A stretch of 64,000 bases of DNA from Hahellaceae bacterium (GCA_024234575.1 JACKOB010000002.1:434001-498000); one strand, 5' to 3'. Positions 27,442-37,174 are shown, counted from the stretch's first letter. Translations and numbers: made by a program. The notes: a model not told the origin generated them from the letters alone.

Positions 27442-28122
27442 TCAAGTATCTGACCATAGACGGATCATGTTCTGGTAGATGCCTGTCAGTCGCATGACAT
27501 CATCATGTTGGTGACCATGCAGGTGCGTTAGTGACTGTATGCTCTGGTCAAGATCAAATAGCATTTCTCGTTGTTCATTGTGCCTGACCATGCTCTGCAT
27601 CCAGAAAAAAGAACTTACCCGCACACCCGAGGTAATCGGGGCAACGCGGTGTAAACTGCACGACGGGTAGAGAATCATATCGCCAGCGGGTAGTTTTACG
27701 GTTTGCTCGCCATACTTCCCTTCGATAGTTAACTCGCCGCCTTCATATTCGTCCGGCTCACTTAAAAATAGAGTAGCCGACACATCTGTACGAACACGCA
27801 CAATCGCATCTGGCACCACACGAATAGCATTGTCGACATGGTGACCATAGGTCTCCCCTTGCCGGTATCGATTGAACATTGGCGGATAAATTTTCAGGGG
27901 CAATGCTGCTGAAATCAGCAAGGGATGGTTCGCCAGGGCTGTCAGAATGGCGTCACCAAGCTGTCTGGCCAACGGGCTTCGTTCAGGTAACTGTTGGTTT
28001 ATTTTCACGCCGGAGGCTTGCGAGCCTGCCGTAACGCGGCCATCGACCCAATCACTTTTATCCAATTGTTCCCGGATTCTGGCAACCTGAGTTTTGCTGA
28101 AAACATGTATCGGAATGATCAC
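27442..28122 (-). CDS. piuC: Fe(II)/2-oxoglutarate hydroxylase of the PiuC/YbiX family
   Basis: A 226-residue dioxygenase. The Fe(II) facial triad is H-V-D in TYGHHVDNAI plus the His in SCSLHRVAPI; the oxoglutarate-binding Arg is in GVRVSSFFW. PiuC proteins are regularly encoded beside catecholate siderophore receptors, as here, and are thought to modify or help degrade the imported compound. The start is GTG with AGGAG 8 nt upstream. It is 78 bp after the receptor gene; that gap carries a perfect 10-bp inverted repeat. Confidence 0.92.
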   Translation of the reverse strand: MIIPIHVFSKTQVARIREQLDKSDWVDGRVTAGSQASGVKINQQLPERSPLARQLGDAILTALANHPLLISAALPLKIYPPMFNRYRQGETYGHHVDNAIRVVPDAIVRVRTDVSATLFLSEPDEYEGGELTIEGKYGEQTVKLPAGDMILYPSCSLHRVAPITSGVRVSSFFWMQSMVRHNEQREMLFDLDQSIQSLTHLHGHQHDDVMRLTGIYQNMIRLWSDT

Positions 28123-28149
28123 ACCCTTTGCTCCTGTTTTCTTAGTAAT

Positions 28150-28186
28150 GTGATCATTCAGCCCGGTGAAGGACCCGAATGATCAC
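28150..28186. repeat. Perfect inverted repeat between receptor and piuC
   Basis: GTGATCATTC (28150-28159) and GAATGATCAC (28177-28186) with a 17-nt loop. In the minus-strand transcript this could be a hairpin that lowers read-through or protects the receptor mRNA end. No T tract follows, so it is not a standard terminator. Confidence 0.6.
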
Positions 28187-28200
28187 GCATAGTTTAAAGA

Positions 28201-30414
28201 TTAGAACTGATAAGAGACTGTAACGTCGGCCGAACGGGCGTCACCGATGTAGACGATACTGCCACCACGATAAACTGCGGTGTAGTAGGATTCATCAGTT
28301 ACGTTGTTAACGTTCGCCCTCACCCCAAGCTTGTCTGAAAACTGATAACTGGCAAACAGATCAAAGACGGTGTAGTCCGGCAAGGTGATGTCAGTGTTGG
28401 CTCCCGCATCGGGTTGGCCACCAAATATCTCACTGGAGTACGTCATCACCCCGCCAAAAGCGAAGGCCTCAACAGGCTGATAACGTAATTGCACGTTGGC
28501 ACTGTTTTCCGCGAAGTTAGCTTTCGGTTTACCAACGTTCTCAGGGTCAAAAGATTCGAGAGTTTCTGAGTCCATAATGGCAACACCAGCCATGGCACTA
28601 AATTCTGGCGTGATATTGCCACTTAGTCCAAGTTCGATACCTTTCACACGATTCTTACCGGTATTGAAATTACCGCCGGTCTGATACGAATCAACACCGC
28701 CTTCTATAACGTCGTCTTTGGTAATCTGAAAAACCGCTGCGGTTGCCAGTAATTTTTCGTCCATCAGGTTCCATTTAGTGCCGATTTCAAGATTGGTTGT
28801 CTGCTCAGGATCGGCTGCATAATTACCTGCAGAATCGGTACACAGCCCGCCATATCCACAACTGGTTCCGGCATCAGCTTCACCACCATTGATGTTTGAG
28901 GCAGTGCTCCAGCTGGCATAGATATTACCGTGCTGCCACGGTGAGTAGACAATACCAAAGTGCCCGTTCGTAAAACCATCATCGTAGTTGTAAGTAGTTG
29001 CCGGAGTGATGGAGCCATCTCTGTTGGTTCTTTCTGCTACCCACAAATTATAATCAAATCGGTCATAGCGCAGCCCTGCGAAGACTTCCCAATCCTGATT
29101 AAGGGTAACTGTATCCATCAGGTAGGCCGAGATGGTCGTCAGCTCTAAGTCTGATCGCTTCGGATTGCGTGCCACACTGCCCTGCCAGGCATTATGAATC
29201 GGGTTATAAGGGTCAATCGTGGCAAGACTGTCGGTGGTAATGGTGTAATTGCCCGTGGCCACTTGCTCGCTGCCGTATTCAACACCAGCCACTAGCGTAT
29301 GCCGCATACCCGCCAGGTTGGTATCTAAAATCAGGTTAGTCTGATTGCCAAGGTAATCGTTTTCCTGCCAGCCCGTAAACGAGCGTAATGATTCTCGGCG
29401 TGCACTATAGGCCGAAATAATATAGTCGTTTTCGGTAGTACCTAGGCGTGTTTTGTTCTCCAGCCGCAACTGATCACTCAGGGCAATATCAAAACTCAAC
29501 GTAAAAATATCGGCACCGGTTTCCTGAAAGTCCAGATTATCCTGGCCGACATACTTTACGTTTGGGTCAGGCTTGCCATCCACTAAATAAGTGCCTGCAT
29601 CCGTTCGGTCATCGCTGCGAAACGAATAATAGTCGGCACTTACAGTTACCCTGTCCGTTGCCTCAAACACCGCTGATAACAAGCCACCGTATCGTTCTTC
29701 ACTTGCTGGTTCACGGTTGGGTATATCCGCATCTGTATACAAACCATTTATGCGCACACCCAGTTTATCGGTAATCGCCTGATTGGCATCAACCGTATAA
29801 CGCTGGTATTTGTCAGTGCCCAATCCACCGTTAAGTATGGCAAAGTCGTCGGCAGTGCTGGCTTTTTTCGTTACCGCATTGATAGCGCCGCCAGCAGAAC
29901 CTCGTCCGGCGAAGGTTGAACTAGGACCTTTGGTGATTTCGACCTGCTCCAACGCAAAAATTTCTCGCGTGATCAACCCCGGCTCGCGCAAACCGTCGGT
30001 ATAGACATCGCTGCGGGCTTCATAACCACGGATGATGTAGCGATCGCCAAACGAGTTACCACCTTCACCGGTACCTAATGTTATACCCGGTTGCGCACTA
30101 AGGATGTCTTTTAGTTCGGTTTTTCCAGATTCTTCCATTTGCTCTTTGGTTAATACTGTAGCTGTTTGGGGAGTATCTGCTAAATCACGGGTGCGACGGT
30201 TGTCAGAAAGCTTCTTCGCTTTATAAGGCGCACCGGGCTCTGCATATGGATTGGCATCCGGGCTTATTTCGCTTTCTTCTACCAGCATGGTATCCAAAAC
30301 CGCTTCATCTGCGCGTACCTGATTCAGCATTGCGGTAGAGATGGTCATCGCCAGCGTACCAGCCAACGTTCCTGACAGGGCACTATTGAAATACTTTGGT
30401 TTTGTTGTGCCCAC
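28201..30414 (-). CDS. TonB-dependent siderophore receptor (Fiu/PiuA-like)
   Basis: A 737-residue outer-membrane receptor. It has a signal peptide (cleavage near VRA at residues 34-36), a TonB-box-like segment (DTMLVEE), a plug domain (TATVLTKEQMEESGKTELKD, then GPSSTFAGRGSAGGAINAVT) and a 22-strand barrel ending in the expected aromatic residue (TVSYQF). CGYGGLC suggests a disulphide in an extracellular loop. The neighbours piuC and tonB point to catecholate or monomeric catechol siderophores. The start is probably GTG at 30414. The 217-bp gap upstream, after tonB, must contain its promoter; I found no clear Fur box there. Confidence 0.93.
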   Translation of the reverse strand: MGTTKPKYFNSALSGTLAGTLAMTISTAMLNQVRADEAVLDTMLVEESEISPDANPYAEPGAPYKAKKLSDNRRTRDLADTPQTATVLTKEQMEESGKTELKDILSAQPGITLGTGEGGNSFGDRYIIRGYEARSDVYTDGLREPGLITREIFALEQVEITKGPSSTFAGRGSAGGAINAVTKKASTADDFAILNGGLGTDKYQRYTVDANQAITDKLGVRINGLYTDADIPNREPASEERYGGLLSAVFEATDRVTVSADYYSFRSDDRTDAGTYLVDGKPDPNVKYVGQDNLDFQETGADIFTLSFDIALSDQLRLENKTRLGTTENDYIISAYSARRESLRSFTGWQENDYLGNQTNLILDTNLAGMRHTLVAGVEYGSEQVATGNYTITTDSLATIDPYNPIHNAWQGSVARNPKRSDLELTTISAYLMDTVTLNQDWEVFAGLRYDRFDYNLWVAERTNRDGSITPATTYNYDDGFTNGHFGIVYSPWQHGNIYASWSTASNINGGEADAGTSCGYGGLCTDSAGNYAADPEQTTNLEIGTKWNLMDEKLLATAAVFQITKDDVIEGGVDSYQTGGNFNTGKNRVKGIELGLSGNITPEFSAMAGVAIMDSETLESFDPENVGKPKANFAENSANVQLRYQPVEAFAFGGVMTYSSEIFGGQPDAGANTDITLPDYTVFDLFASYQFSDKLGVRANVNNVTDESYYTAVYRGGSIVYIGDARSADVTVSYQF

Positions 30415-30631
30415 ACGGGTTTGTGTATCTTCAGGGCTGACTAATTATATGTTGAGACATGAGTAAAACTTTCCTTCTTAGATGGTTGCCACATTGAGCA
30501 CATAGTCAGACCTGGCCGGGGTACAAATATGTACTTAAAAGTTGTGCACTACGCTAAAACGCAGGCAATATTAAACCTTCGCTATCGGCCTGAACCGACA
30601 ACATGAATCACAGAAACCGTAGTGCTTTGGA

Positions 30632-31477
30632 TTAGCCGTTTAGTCGAAACGCAACAGGTAGCGTCACCTGTAAATTCTCACCCGTCATTGTATGAGGCAG
30701 TGGAGGCAATGGCTGTGCAGCCTGCAACATTTTTAGTCCGGCCTGATCCAGACGAGCATGACCCGAACTATCACGAATCTCTGAGCGCTCGACACGACCA
30801 TATTGATCAACGACAAAAAACAACATCACCACCCCTTCTTCTGACCGGCGGCGCGAGCTATGTGGATACCGTTTATACTTGCCTAAATGGGCAGCCAGTT
30901 GTGCCAAATAGTCCTGACTGACGGCCGCAACGCCGCCAGCCTGGGCGTCGCTGGCCTCCCCTGTCGTCATTTGACTGGCAGCAGCCACCTGGGAGGATGA
31001 CACCTGACCCGCCTCAGTTGGCCCAGATGCATGCAATTGCTCAGTTGTCTGTACCGGCTCCTGACGATCCATCGGCGCATTGGCAGTCTGGTTTATCGCG
31101 ATCAAATCAGGCTCAGTCGCAGTTAGAACCGCTGGTTCATCATGGCTGACAGCCTTCTCAATTTCTGTCACCTGCTCTTGTGGCAACGGCTCAGCCTTTG
31201 TCTGCACCGTTTCTTCCGGTGCAGGCTGTATAGGTGGCGTATCCGATACCTTCTCTTCGACGACCTCATCAACTTTAGCGACCTCTTCTGCTGCGTTACC
31301 TAAAGTTGTCTGCTCACTGGCACCGGCGTCGGCAAGCATGCCCAGATTGACTTCCACACCATAACGTCCAGCCGCCTGCACACCAGGCGAACTAGTAATA
31401 TTCGTTAACAGAGCTAAAGCAGCATGCAACAGCACCGCCACAACAAAGGCTGCAAACCAATGAGGCCAGCGCATCAT
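30632..31477 (-). CDS. tonB: TonB energy transducer
   Basis: 281 residues: an N-terminal membrane anchor (HWFAAFVVAVLLHAALALL), a long Pro/Glu/Gln/Ala-rich periplasmic spacer (about 60-195) and a C-terminal TonB domain with KYKRYPHSSRRRSEEGVVML and LPVAFRLNG. It carries energy from the ExbBD proton channel to outer-membrane receptors. ATG at 31477 overlaps the exbD stop. It is the last gene of the exbB-exbD-exbD-tonB operon. Spacer length is ordinary for this type. Confidence 0.92.
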   Translation of the reverse strand: MMRWPHWFAAFVVAVLLHAALALLTNITSSPGVQAAGRYGVEVNLGMLADAGASEQTTLGNAAEEVAKVDEVVEEKVSDTPPIQPAPEETVQTKAEPLPQEQVTEIEKAVSHDEPAVLTATEPDLIAINQTANAPMDRQEPVQTTEQLHASGPTEAGQVSSSQVAAASQMTTGEASDAQAGGVAAVSQDYLAQLAAHLGKYKRYPHSSRRRSEEGVVMLFFVVDQYGRVERSEIRDSSGHARLDQAGLKMLQAAQPLPPLPHTMTGENLQVTLPVAFRLNG

Positions 31478-31914
31478 GTTGGCTGCACCTGCTGTGTCAC
31501 CAACACCAACTTGCTAATGCCAGAGGCATGAACAGCACGCAATATCTGCCGTAGCTCACCAACCGGGTAGGCGGCATCCACTTTTACCTGCATCTCAAGC
31601 GCCTCACTCTCTAACGCCTGATAAACCGGCCTCGCTTCTCTTGCCTGACGAATACTCTGCGGCAATTGCTCTACCTTTAGCAGCATATTATTCAATAAAA
31701 TACGGCCGTTTTTCGTAATCACCAACTGCAATGGCGCTTCGTCTAGCGAGGCTTCTGTTGCTGATTGAATAGGGTCCAACAGCTCACCGTCCTGCTGACT
31801 GATCTGTCCCGCTACCATAAAAAATATCAGCATCAGAAAAACCACATTAATCAAAGGGACCAGATTGTCATCCTCGTCCAGCTTTGAAGAACTAACCGCT
31901 GCGGCAAATCTCAT
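31474..31914 (-). CDS. exbD: ExbD/TolR-type biopolymer transport protein, second copy
   Basis: 146 residues: a single transmembrane helix with the functional Asp region (DEDDNLVPLINVVFLMLIFF) and a periplasmic ExbD domain. It forms the proton-conducting complex with ExbB. It overlaps both neighbours by 4 bp (ATGA), showing tight coupling. Two different ExbD paralogues in tandem suggest a hetero-oligomeric ExbBD1D2 complex, as known for some specialised TonB systems. Confidence 0.92.
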   Translation of the reverse strand: MRFAAAVSSSKLDEDDNLVPLINVVFLMLIFFMVAGQISQQDGELLDPIQSATEASLDEAPLQLVITKNGRILLNNMLLKVEQLPQSIRQAREARPVYQALESEALEMQVKVDAAYPVGELRQILRAVHASGISKLVLVTQQVQPT

Positions 31915-32339
31915 TGGCTCCCCCCTGCAGGTTGGGTATCGTTGCGCGCAGACAACACGCCTGCAAGCGATACTTTGCGTGCGCCTGCCACCTTTAACTT
32001 ATCAACCAGCGTCACCAGCGCCTGAGCCGGAACAGTCGCGGCAGCATCAACAACGTAGGTTGCATCCCGAGCCGCTGATGCAAACAATCCCTTGGATAAA
32101 GCAGACCAGTGCATAGCTAGCCCATCAATTGTCAATTGCCCGGTACTATCCGCGAGGTATACACGTCGAATAACATTTTCTTTGCTTGGGGCCGCCTTTG
32201 CGAAAGAGGCATCAATGGCCCCCCAACGTATAAAACTGGATGACAGCATAAAAAACAGCAACAAAATAAACACGACATCAATTAAAGGGGTCAGGCTAAT
32301 CGCTCTGCGTTTACCAACCACCAGCTTATTAAGCTGCAC
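31911..32339 (-). CDS. exbD: ExbD/TolR-type biopolymer transport protein, first copy
   Basis: 142 residues with the ExbD pattern: SLTPLIDVVFILLLFFML holds the essential transmembrane Asp. A periplasmic domain follows. It overlaps exbB by 11 bp and the second exbD by 4 bp. The two ExbD proteins are clearly different sequences, so they are old duplicates and not a recent repeat. Confidence 0.92.
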   Translation of the reverse strand: MQLNKLVVGKRRAISLTPLIDVVFILLLFFMLSSSFIRWGAIDASFAKAAPSKENVIRRVYLADSTGQLTIDGLAMHWSALSKGLFASAARDATYVVDAAATVPAQALVTLVDKLKVAGARKVSLAGVLSARNDTQPAGGSQ

Positions 32340-33225
32340 AAGCTACCACCTCAGTGTCTTTCTCTGCCACGACAGCCGGTACAGTATCGCGTACACCGTA
32401 CTGGGTAAAAACCCTCGTTACGGCGTCATTCATATGATGCGCCACGCGATCTGTTTTTCGCTCAAGCCAGCTATGTACCGCCACGACAGGAATCGCAACG
32501 GCCAAACCAACGGCAGTCGTCAGCAATGCCTGCCAGATACCGCCAGACAAAACCGTAGGGTCAACTTGCCGGCCGGCTGCCTCCATTTGCTGGAAGGCGA
32601 CGATCATACCCAACACGGTTCCCAGCAAGCCCAATAACGGGCTGAGCGTAGCAATTACCTCCAGTGGTCTTAAGAAAGCGCGCAGTTCGTGCAATCTGCC
32701 TAACGCATAACGCTCCAACTCTTCCTTTAATGAGGCTTCCGCTGCTTGCCTGCTATTCTTCGCCGCAACAGAATTGCCCACCGCTACGGTCTCCTGCTCA
32801 TGCATTCCTCGCATGGCTTTAAGCACCAGCGCCGACACCGGTCGCTGCGGCAGCAACGCGTTCATCGCCAGGTCTGGCTCAGCGCGCTGCCAGTGCGCCA
32901 AGCTTAGGGTGACATCACGCAACGCTTCTGGTCTCAGCCGGGCAAACTGCCACATTTTTAACAGCACGATGGTAAGTGCCACTAACGAGAACAGCGATAG
33001 AATCCACACCACCGGCCCGCCGACCTGCAGGAAGGTCTGCACCGACTCGGGCACCCAAATAAAAAGTGACTGCCACACATCGGGGGAGCTATTTTCTACT
33101 GTTGCCTGACGGAAATGATCATTGAACAGCTCTTGCTTCACCATGAACGCATCGAACACCGGCACTTCAACAGAATCTATACCAGCAGAAAGGCTATCGC
33201 CCTCTGACCCTATCGTGTCTGACAC
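32329..33225 (-). CDS. exbB: ExbB/TolQ/MotA-type proton channel protein
   Basis: 298 residues: an N-terminal periplasmic region, a first transmembrane helix (PVVWILSLFSLVALTIVLL), a large cytoplasmic loop and two further helices (LEVIATLSPLLGLLGTVLGMI and GGIWQALLTTAVGLAVAIPVV) that carry the conserved Thr residues of the family. It is the first gene of the operon; a probable Fur box is 31-49 bp upstream of its start. The N-terminal ~75 residues are longer than in E. coli ExbB. Confidence 0.92.
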   Translation of the reverse strand: MSDTIGSEGDSLSAGIDSVEVPVFDAFMVKQELFNDHFRQATVENSSPDVWQSLFIWVPESVQTFLQVGGPVVWILSLFSLVALTIVLLKMWQFARLRPEALRDVTLSLAHWQRAEPDLAMNALLPQRPVSALVLKAMRGMHEQETVAVGNSVAAKNSRQAAEASLKEELERYALGRLHELRAFLRPLEVIATLSPLLGLLGTVLGMIVAFQQMEAAGRQVDPTVLSGGIWQALLTTAVGLAVAIPVVAVHSWLERKTDRVAHHMNDAVTRVFTQYGVRDTVPAVVAEKDTEVVACAA

Positions 33226-33255
33226 TGACTATCTCCAACTTCCACACATTGTTAT

Positions 33256-33274
33256 GTTAATGATATTGATTCGT
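33256..33274. promoter_or_regulatory. Probable Fur box upstream of exbB
   Basis: GTTAATGATATTGATTCGT matches 13 of 19 positions of the Fur consensus. It lies between exbB and the divergent antiporter gene, at a suitable distance from exbB. The remainder of the 316-bp gap (33226-33541) shows no further feature except the antiporter ribosome binding site. Confidence 0.55.
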
Positions 33275-33541
33275 ATTTAGTTTTGCAACAATTATTGTGA
33301 AACCCCGTTTAAATAGACAAACATGTGCCACGGCCCCACGACAATCGAACCCATCTATTGCTATTTCAGATTAAGCAGTAATAATCAGCTCGCAATAATA
33401 AGAGGATGTTAATCAGGGGCTCAGTGCTATTTTTTAGCCATCCAGCTCTCTGTTCGCCACAAAATGGTTTCAAATTGTCTATAGTAGATAGACGCAAATT
33501 TTTCTGACTTGCCCTCGCGCATGCAGTGCAAAAGGATTCGA

Positions 33542-35413
33542 ATGGAACTTAGTATTCTCAGCCTACTCGCCGGTATCGGTATCGTTTCTCTGGTCTGTCA
33601 GTGGATCGCCTGGCAGATGCGGCTGCCTGCCATATTGTTTTTACTCACCGCAGGCCTGGTGCTTGGCCCGGTAACAGGTTGGCTACAACCTGATAATATC
33701 TTTCAAGACTTACTATTTCCCATCATATCGTTGTCGGTGGCCGTTATCCTTTTCGAGGGCGCACTGACTCTGCAGTTTCGCGATATAAAAGGACATGGGG
33801 TGATGGTACGAAATCTCCTCAGCACTGGCATGGTCGTCAGCTTTTTAGTGGGCACTGTCGCCGCCAAATATGCGCTCGATTTATCCTGGTCAATTTCTTT
33901 GCTGTTTGGCTCTATCGTCGTTGTAACCGGCCCCACAGTAATCATGCCACTTCTTAGAGCCGTGCGGCCAAAAGCCAATCTCTCTAATATTCTTAAGTGG
34001 GAAGGCATCATCATTGACCCCATAGGTGCCATTCTTGCAGTTTTGGTGTACGAGGTAATCATATCCGGCCATAACAGTGACGCCTTTGGCCATACTCTGC
34101 AAACATTTGGCCTGTCGTTATTGGTGGGTCTAACCTTTGGTGCCGCCGCAGGCTTTTTGCTTGGCGTAGCTTTACGCAAACACTGGATTCCTCAATTTCT
34201 ACAAAATGCAGGTACATTAACGTTTATGCTTGGCGTATATGCGCTATCGAACATGACCGTGCATGAATCGGGGTTGTTGACAGTCACCGTTATGGGTATC
34301 TGGATGGCAAACATGCGCGGCGTACCTGTTGATGAAATCCTTGAGTTTAAAGAGTCGCTAAGCGTTCTTCTTATCTCTGCCTTGTTTATCCTGCTGGCTG
34401 CACGGCTTGAATTTGGCGCACTGGTTGGCCTTGGCTGGGGATCAATCTGGGTATTACTCGCGCTAATGCTGATTGCCCGACCTGCTGGTGTCTGGTTGTC
34501 TGGCATAGGCACCTCGTTGAGCTGGCAGGAGAAAACATTTCTCAGCTGGATTGCCCCGCGCGGTATAGTTGCAGCGGCAGTTTCTGCGCTTTTTGCTTTT
34601 CGATTGGAGGGCCACGGGCTAACAGATGCATCGATGCTTGTCCCCTTAGTCTTCCTGGTAATTATCACCACCGTTGTCATCCAAAGCCTGACAGCAAGGC
34701 CTCTGGCAAAATACCTGGACGTTATGCAACCGGCGACTGATGGCTTCCTTATTGTGGGTGCCAATAATGTGGCCAGACAGATAGCCAAAGTACTGGTCAA
34801 TAGAAAAGTTCCTGTCTTACTCACTGATACCAACTGGGAAAATATAAAGCTGACGCGGATGGATGGACTGCCGGTTTACTATGGCAACCCGGTGTCAGAA
34901 CACGCCGAAAACCACATGGAACTAGCGGGTATTGGCAATATGCTGGCGATATCTCCCTACAAACAGCTGAATACACTGGCGACGTTCCATTTTTTGGATT
35001 TATTCGGACATGGCCATGTTTTCGGGTTATCAGAAGGCGATGAAGAAACTCGCACACGACATAAGGTCTCTGAAAAAATGCAGGAAACCCGCACCCTGTT
35101 TGGTGAAGCAATAACCTATGGCAAACTCGCCAGCATGCTGAGCAAAAAGGCGACGGTTAAGATCACGCAGCTCAGAGACGAGTTTTCTTTCGAGCAATAT
35201 AAAGAACAGCATGGCAACCGGCTGGTGACACTATTTGCTATCCCACCACAAGGCAAGATCACAGCGTTTACATCAGGCAAAGATTTAAAGCCTGTGAGTG
35301 GCTGGGAAATTATCAGCCTGATATTGCCACAACCACCTGAAGAGCTCGCTGCTGCCAACAAGGACGCCGCCGAAAATACGACGACCAATAAGAAACCTGC
35401 AGTAGCAGGCTAG
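33542..35413 (+). CDS. CPA1/NhaP-type cation:proton antiporter with TrkA-N domain
   Basis: Starts at ATG 33542 (AAGGA upstream); the frame extends 33 bp further without support. The 623-residue protein has a transmembrane exchanger domain of about twelve helices (RLPAILFLLTAGLVLGP; IIIDPIGAILAVLVYE with the transport Asp). A cytoplasmic Rossmann-like TrkA-N domain follows (about 405-520, GFLIVGANNVARQIAKVLVN), then a C-terminal tail. It should exchange Na+ or K+ for H+ and be gated by a nucleotide. It is followed 9 bp later by the kinase-like gene. Confidence 0.9.
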   Translation: MELSILSLLAGIGIVSLVCQWIAWQMRLPAILFLLTAGLVLGPVTGWLQPDNIFQDLLFPIISLSVAVILFEGALTLQFRDIKGHGVMVRNLLSTGMVVSFLVGTVAAKYALDLSWSISLLFGSIVVVTGPTVIMPLLRAVRPKANLSNILKWEGIIIDPIGAILAVLVYEVIISGHNSDAFGHTLQTFGLSLLVGLTFGAAAGFLLGVALRKHWIPQFLQNAGTLTFMLGVYALSNMTVHESGLLTVTVMGIWMANMRGVPVDEILEFKESLSVLLISALFILLAARLEFGALVGLGWGSIWVLLALMLIARPAGVWLSGIGTSLSWQEKTFLSWIAPRGIVAAAVSALFAFRLEGHGLTDASMLVPLVFLVIITTVVIQSLTARPLAKYLDVMQPATDGFLIVGANNVARQIAKVLVNRKVPVLLTDTNWENIKLTRMDGLPVYYGNPVSEHAENHMELAGIGNMLAISPYKQLNTLATFHFLDLFGHGHVFGLSEGDEETRTRHKVSEKMQETRTLFGEAITYGKLASMLSKKATVKITQLRDEFSFEQYKEQHGNRLVTLFAIPPQGKITAFTSGKDLKPVSGWEIISLILPQPPEELAAANKDAAENTTTNKKPAVAG

Positions 35414-35422
35414 AGGAAAATT

Positions 35423-36280
35423 GTGATGATTATCTCCGACGGTCTTGCCAATTGGCTTACCTCCCATGGGTTTGGCACGGTAACCAGTACCGTGGCGGTT
35501 GGAGGTGGTTCGATTAGTGATAGCTATCTGCTGGAAACCTCTCGTGGGCACTCTTTCTTTCTGAAAACCCACGAAAACAGCCCCGATGGTATGTACTTTA
35601 GTGAAGGTGCAGGCTTAAAGGCGCTGGCGGCAACCATGGTTATTTGCGTGCCTTCGGTCTATACCGTCGATGATGATTATCTGCTGCTGGAATATTTCCC
35701 GCCAACTGAAAAACAGGCTGACTATTGGCAAACTCTGGGCACGCAGCTGGCCCTTCTTCATCAAAATCAGGCAACGCAATTCGGCTTTGAAATCGACAAT
35801 TTCTGCGGCCTTACCCCACAACCTAACCCACAGATGGATAATGGTTACGATTTTTTCGCAGAGCACCGATTGCTGTACCAGGCACGCATTGCCTATGATA
35901 AAAAACTAATCAAAGGCAGCCTGATCGACTCGCTGGAACGAATCTGCCACCGACTGCCAGACCTGATACCCGAGCAGCCCCCCTCGCTGATTCATGGCGA
36001 TCTGTGGTCGGGTAATCTTTTTGTTGGACCCGAAGGACAACCCGCACTGATAGACCCGGCCACTTATTACGGTTGGGCAGAAGCCGAGCTGGCAATGACG
36101 ACGCTGTTTGGTGGCTTCGATAACGCATTCTACCAGTCTTATATCGAAACAAACCCGCTCGAAAATGACTGGAAGCAGCGATTACCACTTTATAACCTGT
36201 ACCATCTGCTAAATCACCTCAACTTATTTGGTAGCGGTTACCTGGCGCAAGTTCAGGCCACTATACGCATGTATACATAA
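35423..36280 (+). CDS. Fructosamine kinase/ketosamine-3-kinase family protein
   Basis: 285 residues of the protein-kinase-like/aminoglycoside phosphotransferase fold. An ATP-binding N-lobe (GGGSISDSYLLET, FFLKTH) is followed by the catalytic loop IHGDLWSGNLF and metal-binding LIDPATYYG, characteristic of the fructosamine-3-kinase family. Bacterial members phosphorylate ketosamines on glycated proteins and so start deglycation. The start is GTG 35423 or the adjacent ATG 35426, both served by AGAGG. Co-transcribed with the antiporter, though no functional link is obvious. Confidence 0.9.
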   Translation: MMIISDGLANWLTSHGFGTVTSTVAVGGGSISDSYLLETSRGHSFFLKTHENSPDGMYFSEGAGLKALAATMVICVPSVYTVDDDYLLLEYFPPTEKQADYWQTLGTQLALLHQNQATQFGFEIDNFCGLTPQPNPQMDNGYDFFAEHRLLYQARIAYDKKLIKGSLIDSLERICHRLPDLIPEQPPSLIHGDLWSGNLFVGPEGQPALIDPATYYGWAEAELAMTTLFGGFDNAFYQSYIETNPLENDWKQRLPLYNLYHLLNHLNLFGSGYLAQVQATIRMYT

Positions 36281-36391
36281 GTTCGATGTATTGGGGAAAG
36301 CAGTTCCCAATGTGCAAAAAATACACTACGCTTAATGAGCAAGGTCGCCCCTAAATTCCACACTGTGTTATCGCACCACAGGCTAGCCACT

Positions 36392-37135
36392 ATGACCCAG
36401 CGACATTTTGTTTGTTTCTGCCTCAGCATTTTTTTTATGTGGTGCTCACCCGCGTCTGCGCAAAAGTTAACGCTCGGTATTCTTGATTTCCCTCCTTTTT
36501 ACATTGTTGAAAAAGAAAAAATAGGCGGTGAGTTTTTACAGGTAATGGAGAAAATTGCTACCCGGGCGGGCTTTGAGTACCAGGTACAAGGCTATCCTTC
36601 GCGGAGGCTTTTTAAGCTTCTTAGCGAGGGCGAGGTGAATTTTTACGTAGGTATCAAGGGGATAGAAACCTACGATAAAGACGTATTGTATAGCGACATG
36701 CCCGTATCAGAAATCAGAATGACGGTGTTCTCTACCAAAACACTGGATGATATCAACAACATTCACAGCCTGAAAAACAAAAGCGTTATCGTCATTGCCG
36801 GCTTTACCTACGGCGGGTTTCGCAAAGATTTTCTGGAAAAGCCTGAAAACAACGTCACCCTGCTCGAGGCCATCGATCATGAAGCCGGGCTACGTATGTT
36901 GAATGCCCACCGAGCCGACCTGATGCTGCATTATTGGTCGCCGATTAACGCCTACCTTGAGTCCTACCGGGTGCCAGGTCTGGAAATGAAGGCCATTCAA
37001 ATTTTGGATTGCTATATCATTGTGCCGAAGAAAACTCCGCAAGCGGAAGCGGTTATGGAAGCGCTGACCAAGGCGTATCTGACGCTATACAACGAAGGTC
37101 AAATGCCTAAAAAAACCAGCACCAGGCTACCCTGA
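36392..37135 (+). CDS. Periplasmic solute-binding-like protein, orphan
   Basis: ATG at 36392 gives a signal peptide (TQRHFVCFCLSIFFMWCSPASA); the frame is open 57 bp upstream. The mature protein starts KLTLGILDFPPFYIVEKEKI and shows the family's GYPSRRLFKLLSEGEVNFYVG and YYSD-like segments of SBP_bac_3-like proteins. Single gene without transporter partners, like those at 11156 and 15225. Confidence 0.82.
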   Translation: MTQRHFVCFCLSIFFMWCSPASAQKLTLGILDFPPFYIVEKEKIGGEFLQVMEKIATRAGFEYQVQGYPSRRLFKLLSEGEVNFYVGIKGIETYDKDVLYSDMPVSEIRMTVFSTKTLDDINNIHSLKNKSVIVIAGFTYGGFRKDFLEKPENNVTLLEAIDHEAGLRMLNAHRADLMLHYWSPINAYLESYRVPGLEMKAIQILDCYIIVPKKTPQAEAVMEALTKAYLTLYNEGQMPKKTSTRLP

Positions 37136-37174
37136 CACTGGCTTGGTTAATACTGTTTTAGTATTCAGCAAACC

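Noticed and set aside
30415..30631. Possible Fur box before the TonB-dependent receptor
   Set aside because: No stretch there matches the consensus well enough on either strand.
34192..34833. 213-residue minus-strand ORF inside the antiporter gene
   Set aside because: Antisense of a conserved membrane protein; no start signal or domain.
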